Positions 1 through 6,505 are shown, numbered from the stretch's first letter. The stretch is 9,796 nt of DNA from JBHAEP01 sp041855665 (GCA_041855665.1 JBHAEP010000024.1:1-9796), one strand, 5' to 3'. Notes: generated from the sequence alone by a model not told the origin. Made by a program: numbers and translations.

Positions 1-638
1 ATATTAAAAAAGTCGCTAAAGAGAGTATTTTTGAACCTTGGAATACCAAAAGTAATCGAGTGACTAAAGATATGATAAGCTGGGCGAGTGCCGAGGCTGA
101 GAAATTTAGCGTAAAAATAAACTCAACTTTAATGACGAATTTGATAATAAGGCTTGACTTTAATAAAGGTCAGATTTGGCGCGCCTTAGAGAGATTTAGT
201 TTTTTAAATCAACCAATCTCTGAAGATGACATAGAAGTTCATTTGCCTAAAAAACTAGAAGTTAATTCTTTTGAAATACTAGAAAAGGCAGCTACTGGCG
301 GTGATTTCACGCAGGATATTCAGAATTTGAAAGCGAAGGAAGAACCATATTATTTTATGGGGCTTTTATCTTCGCAGGCGCTGATGCTGGCATTTGCCGA
401 ATCTATTCCTGAGGGTGAGAATATTAGTGACTATGCTAGTCAGCTCGGGGTTCATCCATATGCTTTGTCGAGTGCTAGTAGATTATCAAAAAAAATAGGC
501 TCCAAAAAGAGCTTGGGTATGGTTAAGATTTTTGCCGATGCAGGTAGTGATATAAAAGGTGGATCGGTAAAATCATCTAGCGATCCTTGGTTGGCGATAG
601 AGTTGGCTTTATATAAAGTATCGAATATCGGAAAATAA
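1..638 (+). CDS. holA: DNA polymerase III subunit delta, C-terminal part (partial)
   Basis: This is the clamp-loader delta subunit, which opens the beta sliding clamp during replication. The reading frame is open from base 3, so the gene starts left of the window. A GTG at 60 is an internal codon rather than the start. The visible 212 residues match the family's C-terminal half. First comes the end of the AAA+-like region, where a W-x-x-x-x-A-E/K-type helix opens the conserved WASAEAEKF stretch. Next is an SEDDIEVHLP-type segment, seen in homologues just before the helical collar domain. Then come 'EEPYYFMGLL' and 'LGVHPYALSSASRLSKK', which correspond to the DPYYILGML and LGVHPYVVKKA motifs of bacterial HolA. 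The stop TAA overlaps no other gene and is followed by a terminator shared with the convergent rpsT. Family identity rests on remembered motifs; full length is usually about 320-350 residues. Confidence 0.85.
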   Translation, partial: IKKVAKESIFEPWNTKSNRVTKDMISWASAEAEKFSVKINSTLMTNLIIRLDFNKGQIWRALERFSFLNQPISEDDIEVHLPKKLEVNSFEILEKAATGGDFTQDIQNLKAKEEPYYFMGLLSSQALMLAFAESIPEGENISDYASQLGVHPYALSSASRLSKKIGSKKSLGMVKIFADAGSDIKGGSVKSSSDPWLAIELALYKVSNIGK

Positions 639-642
639 AATT

Positions 643-673
643 AAAATCCCCTAGATTTCTACTAGGGGATTTT
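643..673. terminator. Bidirectional Rho-independent terminator between holA and rpsT
   Basis: A perfect 12-bp inverted repeat (643-654 with 662-673) surrounds a 7-nt loop. The core is CCCCTAG/CTAGGGG, flanked by AAAAT on the left and ATTTT on the right, so each strand has a U-tract after the stem. It lies exactly between the convergent stops at 638 and 676 and should end both transcripts. Confidence 0.9.
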
Positions 674-675
674 GA

Positions 676-933
676 CTATTTAGCTAGTTTTACGCCAGCT
701 TCTTTGGCGATTTTTGCTAGATTAGACTTGCGTCGTGCTGCGGTATTTTTCTTCAAAAGACCTTTTTTAACAGCTTTGTCTAGTTCGCTTTGTGCTGCTG
801 ATAGAGTTTTAGCGCTTGGTTCTGCGATAAAAGCTTTAGTTGCAGTTTTAATATCTCGCTTCAAAGCAACGTTTCGTTCGCGACGAACTACTGTCTGCTT
901 TGCACGTTTGATAGCTGATTTAATGATTGGCAC
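676..933 (-). CDS. rpsT: 30S ribosomal protein S20
   Basis: S20 is a primary 16S rRNA-binding protein of the small subunit body. The 85-residue product is the usual size and very rich in Lys, Arg and Ala. It begins MPIIKSAIKRAKQ, the typical S20 opening (helix with K-S-A-x-K-R). It continues with RRERNVALKRDIKTATK and ends with K-K-G-L-L-K-K-N-T-A-A-R-R-K-S, the canonical C-terminal helix. The start codon is GTG at 931-933. It is chosen because the protein begins exactly where S20 begins and because an AAGGAGT ribosome binding site (940-946) sits 6 nt upstream. A non-ATG start is also known for S20 in E. coli (UUG), where it limits expression and helps autoregulation; that parallel is inference here. 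The gene is monocistronic, divergent from the DHH-like gene and convergent with holA. Confidence 0.95.
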   Translation of the reverse strand: MPIIKSAIKRAKQTVVRRERNVALKRDIKTATKAFIAEPSAKTLSAAQSELDKAVKKGLLKKNTAARRKSNLAKIAKEAGVKLAK

Positions 934-995
934 GGAGTGACTCCTTTAAATTAGAAATTATTTCTCGATGAAAAATTCACCTTATTCAATCACAC

Positions 996-1024
996 ATTAT
1001 AAGGGAAAATCAGTAACTTGTAAA
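996..1024 (-). promoter_or_regulatory. Promoter of rpsT
   Basis: Read on the minus strand, there is TTTACA (-35, 1019-1024), a 17-nt spacer and a perfect TATAAT (-10, 996-1001). The predicted start near 989 gives a leader of about 55 nt. That leader holds a small AGAAA/TTTCT hairpin (953-965) just upstream of the ribosome binding site. Confidence 0.75.
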
Positions 1025-1046
1025 GGTTTTTATTGTAGTTTAGGTG

Positions 1047-1074
1047 TTGACTTATTTAAAATGCTTGTGATAAA
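1047..1074 (+). promoter_or_regulatory. Promoter of the DHH-like gene
   Basis: TTGACT (-35, 1047-1052) and an extended -10, TG-T-GATAAA (TG at 1066-1067, hexamer 1069-1074), are separated by 16 nt. Transcription would start near 1081, about 52 nt before the ATG at 1133. The -35 boxes of this promoter and the divergent rpsT promoter are 22 bp apart, so both could be bound together. Confidence 0.65.
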
Positions 1075-1132
1075 GTGGAATAAAGTTTATAAAAATACAA
1101 AAAGTTTTAGGAATTTAGGAAAAGTTAAGGTC

Positions 1133-3478
1133 ATGAATGACGGTCAAAGCACCAGGCAGCAAATTGTAGATAAGATAAAAGAAGCAGAGAATATTCTTAT
1201 CACAGTTAGTACCAGTCCATCAGTGGACGAGCTTTCCGCCGCTCTTGGTTTGACTTTGTTTTTGGATAAAATCGAAAAACGCGCTACAGCTGTAGTGAGT
1301 GGAAAGATTCCACCAGCAATTCAATTCCTAAAACCAGACCAGACCTTCGAACCGACAGTTGACAGTTTAAGGGATTTTATCGTAGCTCTAGACAAAGAAA
1401 AGGTTGATCATTTGCGCTACAAGCTGGTTGACGATAAAAAGGTAACTATTTTCATTACTCCTTACAAAACGAAAATTGATGAAAAGGATTTCGAGTTTAG
1501 TCAGGGTGATTACAATGTTGATCTTGTGATTGCGATTGGCGTAAATGACGAAGAGCACCTGGATACAGCACTAGCTGCACATGGTAGAATTTTACACGAT
1601 GCAACAGTTGTTACTGTGATGGCTGGCGGTAAAGTCAGCACTCTTGGAAGTATTGACTGGAATAATCCTCGCGCAAGCAGTTTAAGTGAAATGGCTGTTA
1701 GTTTGGCGGAGGGCGTCGATAATAATAAAAAGATTTTTGATGCTCAAATTTCAACTGCATTTTTGACTGGTATTGTTGCAGCTACTGATAGGTTTAGCAA
1801 TAAACAAACCTCATCAAAGGCGATGACTATCGCAGCAAAATTAATGGCGGCTGGCGCGAATCAGCAGCTAATTGCTCGTAGCTTGAATAAACCTGAGAAG
1901 GATCAGTCTAAAGATAATAAAAAATCCAATTCTGGAAATAAAAATGAAAAGCCTAAGACTCTAAATGAGAATTCCGTGGCTTCTATTAAACATGATAAAA
2001 ATCAGTCTAAAAAATCTGAAAAGAAACCTACCGAAGAGGTGAAAGAGGCTCCAAAGCCTAAGCCTGATGACAACACTCTAGTTATTCAGCATCCTCGAAA
2101 GGCTAGTCTTGACGAGGTTCGTGAAGAGGTTGAGGAAAAAAATCGTCGCGAGGCTGCTATCAAAGCCGAGGATTCTCTGTCTAAGCACTTAATGGCGGCT
2201 GGTGCGGTAGCTGGCGGAACTGTTGCTGCTAGTGAAATTTTGAAAGAGGCAGCTAAGGGTAAGGGCGTAGAAAACTCAATCGACACTACACTTAGTGAAA
2301 ACCGTCGAGTTGAACCAAAGCGTGAAATTAAAGAAGAGGTGAAGCCGGAATTGGTAGATCCTTTTGCAGCTCATCTAAATATTGCACCTCAAGCTACTCC
2401 AGAAGTTGCGGATGCGAATCAGGAATCTCCAGAAGTTTTTTTACCGACAGAACCTAGTGCAATTCAACCTACTGTTCAGTCTCCAGATTTTGGAGTAAAT
2501 GAAGAAGTTCAACAAAACTTAGGTCAGGCTTTTGAAAATGCATCACTTCAGGTCGCTCCGGATTATGGACAGTTTAATGATAATATTGTACCAACCTTGC
2601 CTCAGATTCAGCCGACTGAAAATACTTCACCAATTGGTCCAGCTAAGGGTATAGGGATTACTGAAATTAGTGAAAACAAGCCATTGATTGGCGGAACCTT
2701 AAATGCTACATCTAGTCAAGCTGAACAGGATTCTCGAGCTCAGCTTCAGGATGATCGTAATAAAATCACCTTAAATCACGGTGGTTATATCGGCAACCAA
2801 ACACCAACATTTAACGCGCCAATAAATTCAGTCAATGATCAAGACTCTTATAGTGAACCGAATGTAGATCCTTTTGCTGGATCAGCTAACCAGGGCTATG
2901 AATCTAAGAGTGATCTAAATATCCAACCTACTTCAAATGATATGCATGAAGATGCTATGGCGGCTGTTAATGCTGCATTTGAGCAAGATCCTGTTGCGGA
3001 TACGGGACTTACATATGACGAAACCCCGCTAAACAGTCAACCAACTATGCAAGAGGTGCAGCAAGTTCCTCAGTCGCAGGATAGTTTCGTGAATCCAGTG
3101 GATAATAATTTTGCTCAGGCTCCAAGTCAAGATTTCAATCAGCAACCTGCTTATGCACCGGATAATCAATTCCAGCCTCAGCCGCTTCCAGAAACTCCTG
3201 GGCTTCCACCTTTGCCACCTATGCCTGATTTCTCAAATCTTCCGCCAATGCCACCAACTATGCCACAGCAGCCAGATTTCATGAATCAAGCTCCAGCACA
3301 AGCCCCTGTCGATAGTAGCTTTGCGCCAGTTGACATTCCTGATTTTAATGCCGGTATGCAACCTAGCTTACCGCCAGTAGATAATAGCTTTGTGGCTCCA
3401 GTTTCAATGCCACAGCAGCCAGTAGCTGATCAGCCATCTCAAGATCCATCACAATATCGAATTCCTGGTCAATACTAA
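1133..3478 (+). CDS. DHH-phosphoesterase-like protein with degenerate active site and long disordered tail
   Basis: The 781-residue product has two parts. Residues 1-252 follow the DHH/DHHA1 family layout (nanoRNase/pAp-phosphatase-like). There is an N-terminal Rossmann-like stretch with 'SPSVDELSAALGL', a 'VDLVIAIG' strand, 'GSIDWNNPRASSLSEMA' (compare INWVDPxASSTSE in active members), and 'TAFLTGIVAATDRF' followed by an AAKLMAAGA helix. The metal ligands are mostly missing: S26 and S30 replace H and D of HxNPDxD (D32 remains), G136 replaces the motif-II Asp, and M163-A164-G165 stands where DHH should be. From residue 254 the protein is low complexity: Lys/Glu-rich, an Ala/Gly patch near 354-367, Gln/Asn/Pro-rich repeats (VDPFA at 408 and 578), and a proline-rich stretch near 686-723. 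An upstream in-frame ATG at 968 is rejected because the promoter lies inside that extension. The site before 1133 is weak (AAGG, 2 nt away). I infer a binding or scaffold role; function is unknown. Confidence 0.75.
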   Translation: MNDGQSTRQQIVDKIKEAENILITVSTSPSVDELSAALGLTLFLDKIEKRATAVVSGKIPPAIQFLKPDQTFEPTVDSLRDFIVALDKEKVDHLRYKLVDDKKVTIFITPYKTKIDEKDFEFSQGDYNVDLVIAIGVNDEEHLDTALAAHGRILHDATVVTVMAGGKVSTLGSIDWNNPRASSLSEMAVSLAEGVDNNKKIFDAQISTAFLTGIVAATDRFSNKQTSSKAMTIAAKLMAAGANQQLIARSLNKPEKDQSKDNKKSNSGNKNEKPKTLNENSVASIKHDKNQSKKSEKKPTEEVKEAPKPKPDDNTLVIQHPRKASLDEVREEVEEKNRREAAIKAEDSLSKHLMAAGAVAGGTVAASEILKEAAKGKGVENSIDTTLSENRRVEPKREIKEEVKPELVDPFAAHLNIAPQATPEVADANQESPEVFLPTEPSAIQPTVQSPDFGVNEEVQQNLGQAFENASLQVAPDYGQFNDNIVPTLPQIQPTENTSPIGPAKGIGITEISENKPLIGGTLNATSSQAEQDSRAQLQDDRNKITLNHGGYIGNQTPTFNAPINSVNDQDSYSEPNVDPFAGSANQGYESKSDLNIQPTSNDMHEDAMAAVNAAFEQDPVADTGLTYDETPLNSQPTMQEVQQVPQSQDSFVNPVDNNFAQAPSQDFNQQPAYAPDNQFQPQPLPETPGLPPLPPMPDFSNLPPMPPTMPQQPDFMNQAPAQAPVDSSFAPVDIPDFNAGMQPSLPPVDNSFVAPVSMPQQPVADQPSQDPSQYRIPGQY

Positions 3479-3483
3479 TACTT

Positions 3484-3516
3484 AAAAACACCTCATTATT
3501 TCAAGAGGTGTTTTTT
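3484..3516 (+). terminator. Rho-independent terminator of the DHH-like gene
   Basis: An 11-bp stem (AAAAACACCTC, 3484-3494, with 3505-3515) has a 10-nt loop, and its 3' arm runs into six T (3511-3516). It starts 5 nt after the stop codon. The T-run directly abuts the TG of the truB extended -10 box, so terminator and promoter are fused. Confidence 0.9.
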
Positions 3517-3524
3517 GTTATAAT
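3516..3524 (+). promoter_or_regulatory. Extended -10 promoter of truB
   Basis: TG-T-TATAAT occupies 3516-3524, immediately after the terminator T-run. No good -35 is visible; the expected place lies in the terminator loop. Seven nt after the box comes the ATG at 3532, so the predicted +1 falls at or one base before the start codon. Confidence 0.7.
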
Positions 3525-3531
3525 GAAGATT

Positions 3532-4200
3532 ATGAATGAAGAATTTGATGGTGTAATTTGTATCGATAAGCCCGCGGAGATGACTAGTTTTGGTGTTGTT
3601 GCGAGAATTCGAAGAGTTTTAAGTCAGCAAGCTGGCAAGAAAGTCAAAGTTGGTCACACTGGAACACTTGATCCATTTGCGACGGGCTTGATGATTTTAG
3701 TAATAGGCAAGGAGTGTAAAAATGCTCAAAAATACACCAAACTAGATAAAGTCTACGAAGCAAATTTTATTTTAGGAAAAGAGAGTTCTACTGGAGATCC
3801 AGAAGGTAATATTACCGAAAAATCACAAAAGATACCTGAGCTTAGTGAGATTCAGAGGGTAGTGAAAAAACATACCGGAAAAATAATGCAGCGTCCGCCG
3901 ATATTTAGTGCCATTAAGATTGATGGAAAGCGAGCATATAAATTGGCGCGCGATGGCAAAGATGTGGAGATTCCTGAGCGAGAGGTTGAGGTCTATTCGT
4001 TTGAGGTTTTGAAATACGAATATCCAAATTTAAAAATTCGTACGCACGTGTCTAGCGGAACTTATATAAGAAGTCTTGCGGTAGATATAGGGAATATGCT
4101 TGAAACAGGTGCCTATTGTAGTGAATTGAGGCGGCTGAAGGTCGCGGACTACTCTGTGGGGGATGCTCAAAAACTAGAAGATTTCGGGATTTATTCTTAA
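3532..4200 (+). CDS. truB: tRNA pseudouridine(55) synthase TruB
   Basis: TruB converts U55 of the tRNA T-loop to pseudouridine and also acts as a tRNA folding chaperone. The 222-residue product opens with 'GVICIDKPAEMTSF', the family's N-terminal KP-x-x-x-TS motif. The catalytic motif GHTGTLDPFATGLM follows, with the nucleophile Asp at residue 47. Later come 'QRPPIFSAIKIDGKRAYKLAR' (compare Q-x-PPxxSAxKxxGxxxYxxAR) and 'SSGTYIRSLAVDIG' (compare C/SGTYIRSLxxDxG). At 222 residues it is much shorter than E. coli TruB (314) and lacks room for the full C-terminal PUA-like domain, a form seen in reduced genomes. The start could be 3508, 3523 or 3532. I choose 3532 because 3508 lies in the terminator, 3523 lies inside the -10 box, and 3532 matches the predicted +1. 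No ribosome binding site is present, so the mRNA is probably leaderless. Confidence 0.93.
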   Translation: MNEEFDGVICIDKPAEMTSFGVVARIRRVLSQQAGKKVKVGHTGTLDPFATGLMILVIGKECKNAQKYTKLDKVYEANFILGKESSTGDPEGNITEKSQKIPELSEIQRVVKKHTGKIMQRPPIFSAIKIDGKRAYKLARDGKDVEIPEREVEVYSFEVLKYEYPNLKIRTHVSSGTYIRSLAVDIGNMLETGAYCSELRRLKVADYSVGDAQKLEDFGIYS

Positions 4201-4203
4201 GAG

Positions 4204-4231
4204 TTGAAAAAATGGAATATTTTGGTATAAT
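4204..4231 (+). promoter_or_regulatory. Promoter of rpsO (leaderless)
   Basis: TTGAAA (-35, 4204-4209), a 16-nt spacer and TG-G-TATAAT (TG at 4223-4224, hexamer 4226-4231) form a strong extended -10 promoter. The rpsO ATG at 4239 begins 7 nt after the hexamer, so transcription should start at or one base before the start codon. There is no ribosome binding site. Confidence 0.8.
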
Positions 4232-4238
4232 TTAATAT

Positions 4239-4505
4239 ATGATTACTAAAGAGAATAAATCACAAGCAATTGCTTTGACTCAGGTTTCAAAGAATGACGT
4301 TGGAAGCCCTCAGGCTCAGGTGTCAATCTTGACGGCTCGTATCAAAGAGGTGACAGAGCACCTAAAAGCTAATAAGCACGACCACATGGCTCGTCGTGGA
4401 CTTATTCAGATGGTTGGTAAGCGAAAGCGCCTTTTGAAGTATCTCGAAGCTAAAGATTTTGAAAGCTACAAAGAAGTTGTTTCAAAGCTAGGACTACGCA
4501 AGTAG
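4239..4505 (+). CDS. rpsO: 30S ribosomal protein S15
   Basis: S15 binds the three-way junction of 16S rRNA helices 20-22 and nucleates assembly of the central domain. The 88-residue product has the standard length and signature. It shows 'DVGSPQAQVSILTARI' (compare DTGSxEVQVAxLTxRI), 'EHLKANKHDHMARRGLIQMVGKRKRLLKYL' (compare HLKxHKKDxHSRRGLxxLVxxRRKLLxYL), and an LGLRK C-terminus. It begins 38 nt after truB and has its own promoter, so it can be expressed alone. The ATG has no Shine-Dalgarno sequence and sits at the predicted +1, which suggests leaderless translation. If so, the autoregulation by binding to its own leader that is known for E. coli S15 cannot operate in the same way; this is inference. 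In many bacteria pnp follows directly, but here it lies about 3.8 kb downstream. Confidence 0.97.
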   Translation: MITKENKSQAIALTQVSKNDVGSPQAQVSILTARIKEVTEHLKANKHDHMARRGLIQMVGKRKRLLKYLEAKDFESYKEVVSKLGLRK

Positions 4506-4512
4506 TAAATTT

Positions 4513-4538
4513 CACGCCCTGATGGGGGCGTGTTTTTT
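4513..4538 (+). terminator. Rho-independent terminator of rpsO
   Basis: A 7-bp GC-rich stem, CACGCCC (4513-4519) with GGGCGTG (4526-4532), has a 6-nt loop and is followed by six T (4533-4538). It begins 7 nt after the rpsO stop, so S15 mRNA ends before the accessory block. Confidence 0.9.
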
Positions 4539-4603
4539 AAAAGGGACGACATTAGAGATGTTCAGATATTTAGAAGATTTAATGATGGAGGGGATATTGT
4601 TTA

Positions 4604-5668
4604 ATGTTGATATTTCCCAATAAAATCAAAAAAGGTGATACCGTTGGGATTGTTAGTTTATCTGACGGCGTTCTAGGCGAATCGTTTGCCTCTCACTCGT
4701 TAAAGTTACTTGAGGAGCGATTAAAGTGTGATTTGGGTCTAAGGTTTAAATATATGAATAACGCCCTGAAGGGGGTAGATTTTCTAAAAAATAATCCCAA
4801 GGCTCGAGCGGAAGATTTAATTCAAGCTTTTAAAGACCCTGAGGTTGATGTAATATGGACGGTTATAGGCGGCGATGACTCTTTTAGGCTTTTGCCCTAT
4901 CTCATGAATGATGAATTTAGGGAAATAGTAAGGAATAATCCGAAAATATACATCGGAATGTCCGACACTACAAATACGCATTTACTTCTATACAAATTTG
5001 GGCTTGCTAGTTACTATGGTCCAGCGCTGCTGTCTGATGTCGCTGAATTAGGTCCAGAGATTCATTCATATACAAAAGAATGGATGGGTACATTATTTAA
5101 TGATACGAAAATGATTAAAGTTGACTCTTCTCCTATATGGTATAAAGGTCGCGAAAGCTTTGGCGTAGATCAGCTAGGGGTTAGCCGTAAAATAATGCGA
5201 GAAGATAAGGGGTTTGAATTTATAAATGGACGAGGTGTTATAAGGGGTAGGCTTCTCGGTGGATGTCTAGATAGTTTATATGAATCTTTGGTGGGTGGTC
5301 GATATCTTGAGCAAAAAGATGTTTTTGAAAAATATCCAATTTTTCCGTCCAGAAATGAATGGTCAGGAAAGATAGTTTTTTTGGAGACTAGCGAAGAATG
5401 TCCGACTCCTAGCAAGTTTAATATAATGATGAAAACTTTGGAAGAGCAGGGGGTTTTTCTTGAGGCTCGAGGAATGGTTTTTGGTAAACCTAATGATGAA
5501 ACATACTATGAGCAGTATAGAGACATCATTATTAAATTTTCCAAAAAGTACAACTTACCGTCTGTTTTGAATATGAATTTTGGTCATAGTACTCCAAGAA
5601 TGATGTTGATTTATGGCTCTGAAATGATTATAGACTTTAATAATAGAGAAATTTTAACAGAGGTTTAA
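4604..5668 (+). CDS. S66 family LD-carboxypeptidase / MccF-like serine peptidase
   Basis: S66 enzymes are cytoplasmic serine carboxypeptidases. LdcA trims the terminal D-Ala from murein tetrapeptide during recycling, and MccF cleaves the toxic microcin C aminoacyl-nucleotide. The 354-residue product starts with 'IKKGDTVGIVSLS', typical of the family. It has 'IWTVIGGDDSFRLLPYL' (compare GG-x-x-x-x-R-L-LPYL). The predicted triad is Ser120 in YIGMSDTT, Glu261 in FLETSEE, and His328 in NFGHSTPR. The insert before the Glu motif and the ending 'LIYGSEMIIDFNNREI' look more MccF-like than classical LdcA, but I cannot separate the two roles. The ATG is supported by a GGAGGGG site (4587-4593) 10 nt upstream. 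I see no convincing promoter in 4539-4586, where a weak AT-rich GATTTAAT is the only candidate. It follows the rpsO terminator and precedes a broken small frame and a phosphatase-like gene on the same strand. Confidence 0.88.
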   Translation: MLIFPNKIKKGDTVGIVSLSDGVLGESFASHSLKLLEERLKCDLGLRFKYMNNALKGVDFLKNNPKARAEDLIQAFKDPEVDVIWTVIGGDDSFRLLPYLMNDEFREIVRNNPKIYIGMSDTTNTHLLLYKFGLASYYGPALLSDVAELGPEIHSYTKEWMGTLFNDTKMIKVDSSPIWYKGRESFGVDQLGVSRKIMREDKGFEFINGRGVIRGRLLGGCLDSLYESLVGGRYLEQKDVFEKYPIFPSRNEWSGKIVFLETSEECPTPSKFNIMMKTLEEQGVFLEARGMVFGKPNDETYYEQYRDIIIKFSKKYNLPSVLNMNFGHSTPRMMLIYGSEMIIDFNNREILTEV

Positions 5669-5675
5669 TTTTAAT

Positions 5676-5847
5676 ATGGAAAAGCCGTCTTATGTTGAAT
5701 CTATGCCAGAGGGCATCAGAGATAGGATTATAAAAAAAGATGGGCAATGTAGCTGCTCTAGAGTCTATTTTTTATTCATATGATAACTTAAGGTTTGTGG
5801 ATATATTTCCAGTGCAGCTATTTGGTATTATTGATAACTGTAAATAA
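5676..5847 (+). pseudogene. Small unrecognised reading frame, apparently frameshifted in an A7 run
   Basis: The 200-nt gap between the carboxypeptidase and the phosphatase-like gene holds two overlapping short frames. The first is ATG 5676 to TGA 5783, 35 residues. The second is ATG 5740 to TAA 5847, 35 residues. Both cross the seven-A run at 5732-5738. If that run had six A, they would join into one 56-residue protein beginning MEKPSYVESMPEGIRDRI and continuing with GNVAALESIFYSYDNLRF. An AGAGG at 5659-5663 could serve as ribosome binding site. I recognise no family. It could be a decayed gene fragment, a sequencing indel, or chance. Confidence 0.3.
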
Positions 5848-5854
5848 CGTAAAA

Positions 5855-5863
5855 GGGAGGTGG
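5855..5863 (+). promoter_or_regulatory. Strong Shine-Dalgarno site that fixes a TTG start
   Basis: GGGAGGTGG is a near-complete match to the anti-Shine-Dalgarno sequence of 16S rRNA. Its GGAGG core (5856-5860) lies 9 nt before the TTG at 5870, which selects that codon over the in-frame GTG at 5795. Confidence 0.85.
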
Positions 5864-5869
5864 TTAATT

Positions 5870-6505
5870 TTGAAAAAAATTATTTTTATTCGACACGCTC
5901 AATCTGTTGCCAATACTAATAGAAAGATAGTCGGGGGACGATCAAATGAAACTCCATTATCTACTTTAGGAGAAGAACAGGCTAAAGATCTGGGCTTATT
6001 TTTACTGAATAAAAATATTATCCCAGATAGAATCTTTTCATCTCCAGCTATTCGCACTATGGAGACGGCAAGAATATCTTTAAATATTGTAAATTCTGAT
6101 CTTATTAAAAAAATTGAGACGTCATATAATATTCAAGAGATGACTCATGGGTCTTTTGAAGGGAAGTTGCGTACTGAGGTTTATAGTCCTGAGGTTCAAA
6201 AAGAAATTGAACTGAAGTGGAAAGATTTTAGGCTTGATGATCCAAAGTCTGAATCTATGAATGATGTAGCTAAAAGAATGAAAAACTGGGTTAATGAAAC
6301 AGTTGGCAAGATGCAGGATGGTGAAGTGGGTTTAGTTTATGGTTATGGTATTGCGATTTGTTGCTATTTGTCGGATTTTTTAAATTTAAGTCAAAAAGAG
6401 ACTATTGAAATGATTTCAAATCTTCCAAATGCTTCACTTACTACTGTAGTTTTTAGTTCAAATAACTTAACCCCTGAAATTATTAATATTGGCGAAAAGA
6501 AATAA
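5870..6505 (+). CDS. Histidine phosphatase superfamily (phosphoglycerate mutase-like) protein, second catalytic His replaced
   Basis: Members transfer phosphate through a phosphohistidine. Substrates range from 3-phosphoglycerate to nucleotides and cofactor precursors. The 211-residue product starts KKIIFIRHAQSVAN, giving the R8-H9 motif with the nucleophilic His9. It has 'TPLSTLGEEQAKDLG' (compare LTxxGxxQA), 'RIFSSPAIRTMETA' (compare SSPxxRxxxTA), and 'IQEMTHGSFEGKL', containing the Glu of the LxExxxGxxEG motif. The second catalytic His, normally in a VSHGG motif, is replaced. The segment reads V-Y-G-Y-G-I-A-I, and Tyr159 (codon TAT at 6344-6346) stands where His is expected. Activity may be altered or lost, so the substrate cannot be predicted. 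The TTG start is set by the strong Shine-Dalgarno site upstream. The stop lies inside the left arm of the terminator shared with the convergent cupin gene. Confidence 0.85.
   Translation: MKKIIFIRHAQSVANTNRKIVGGRSNETPLSTLGEEQAKDLGLFLLNKNIIPDRIFSSPAIRTMETARISLNIVNSDLIKKIETSYNIQEMTHGSFEGKLRTEVYSPEVQKEIELKWKDFRLDDPKSESMNDVAKRMKNWVNETVGKMQDGEVGLVYGYGIAICCYLSDFLNLSQKETIEMISNLPNASLTTVVFSSNNLTPEIINIGEKK

Noticed and set aside
704..940. Plus-strand frame of 78 residues opposite rpsT
   Set aside because: It is an antisense shadow of the clear S20 gene, with no ribosome binding site or family resemblance.
968..1132. N-terminal extension of the DHH-like frame back to ATG 968
   Set aside because: The stretch contains two divergent promoters and reads as non-family sequence. 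The domain begins at the ATG at 1133.
2086..2286. Minus-strand frame of 66 residues inside the DHH-like gene
   Set aside because: It is a shadow of the Ala/Glu-rich coding sequence, with no start signals.
4558..4623. Small frame (21 residues) overlapping the carboxypeptidase start
   Set aside because: It is too short and has no good ribosome binding site. It overlaps the real Shine-Dalgarno site and is probably chance.
5170..5415. Minus-strand frame of 81 residues inside the S66 peptidase gene
   Set aside because: It is opposite a well-supported catalytic region and has no start signals.
5732..5739. Programmed -1 frameshift at A-AAA-AAA-G
   Set aside because: A -1 slip leads to a stop four codons later. 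The second frame needs +1, so a classic -1 site does not explain it.
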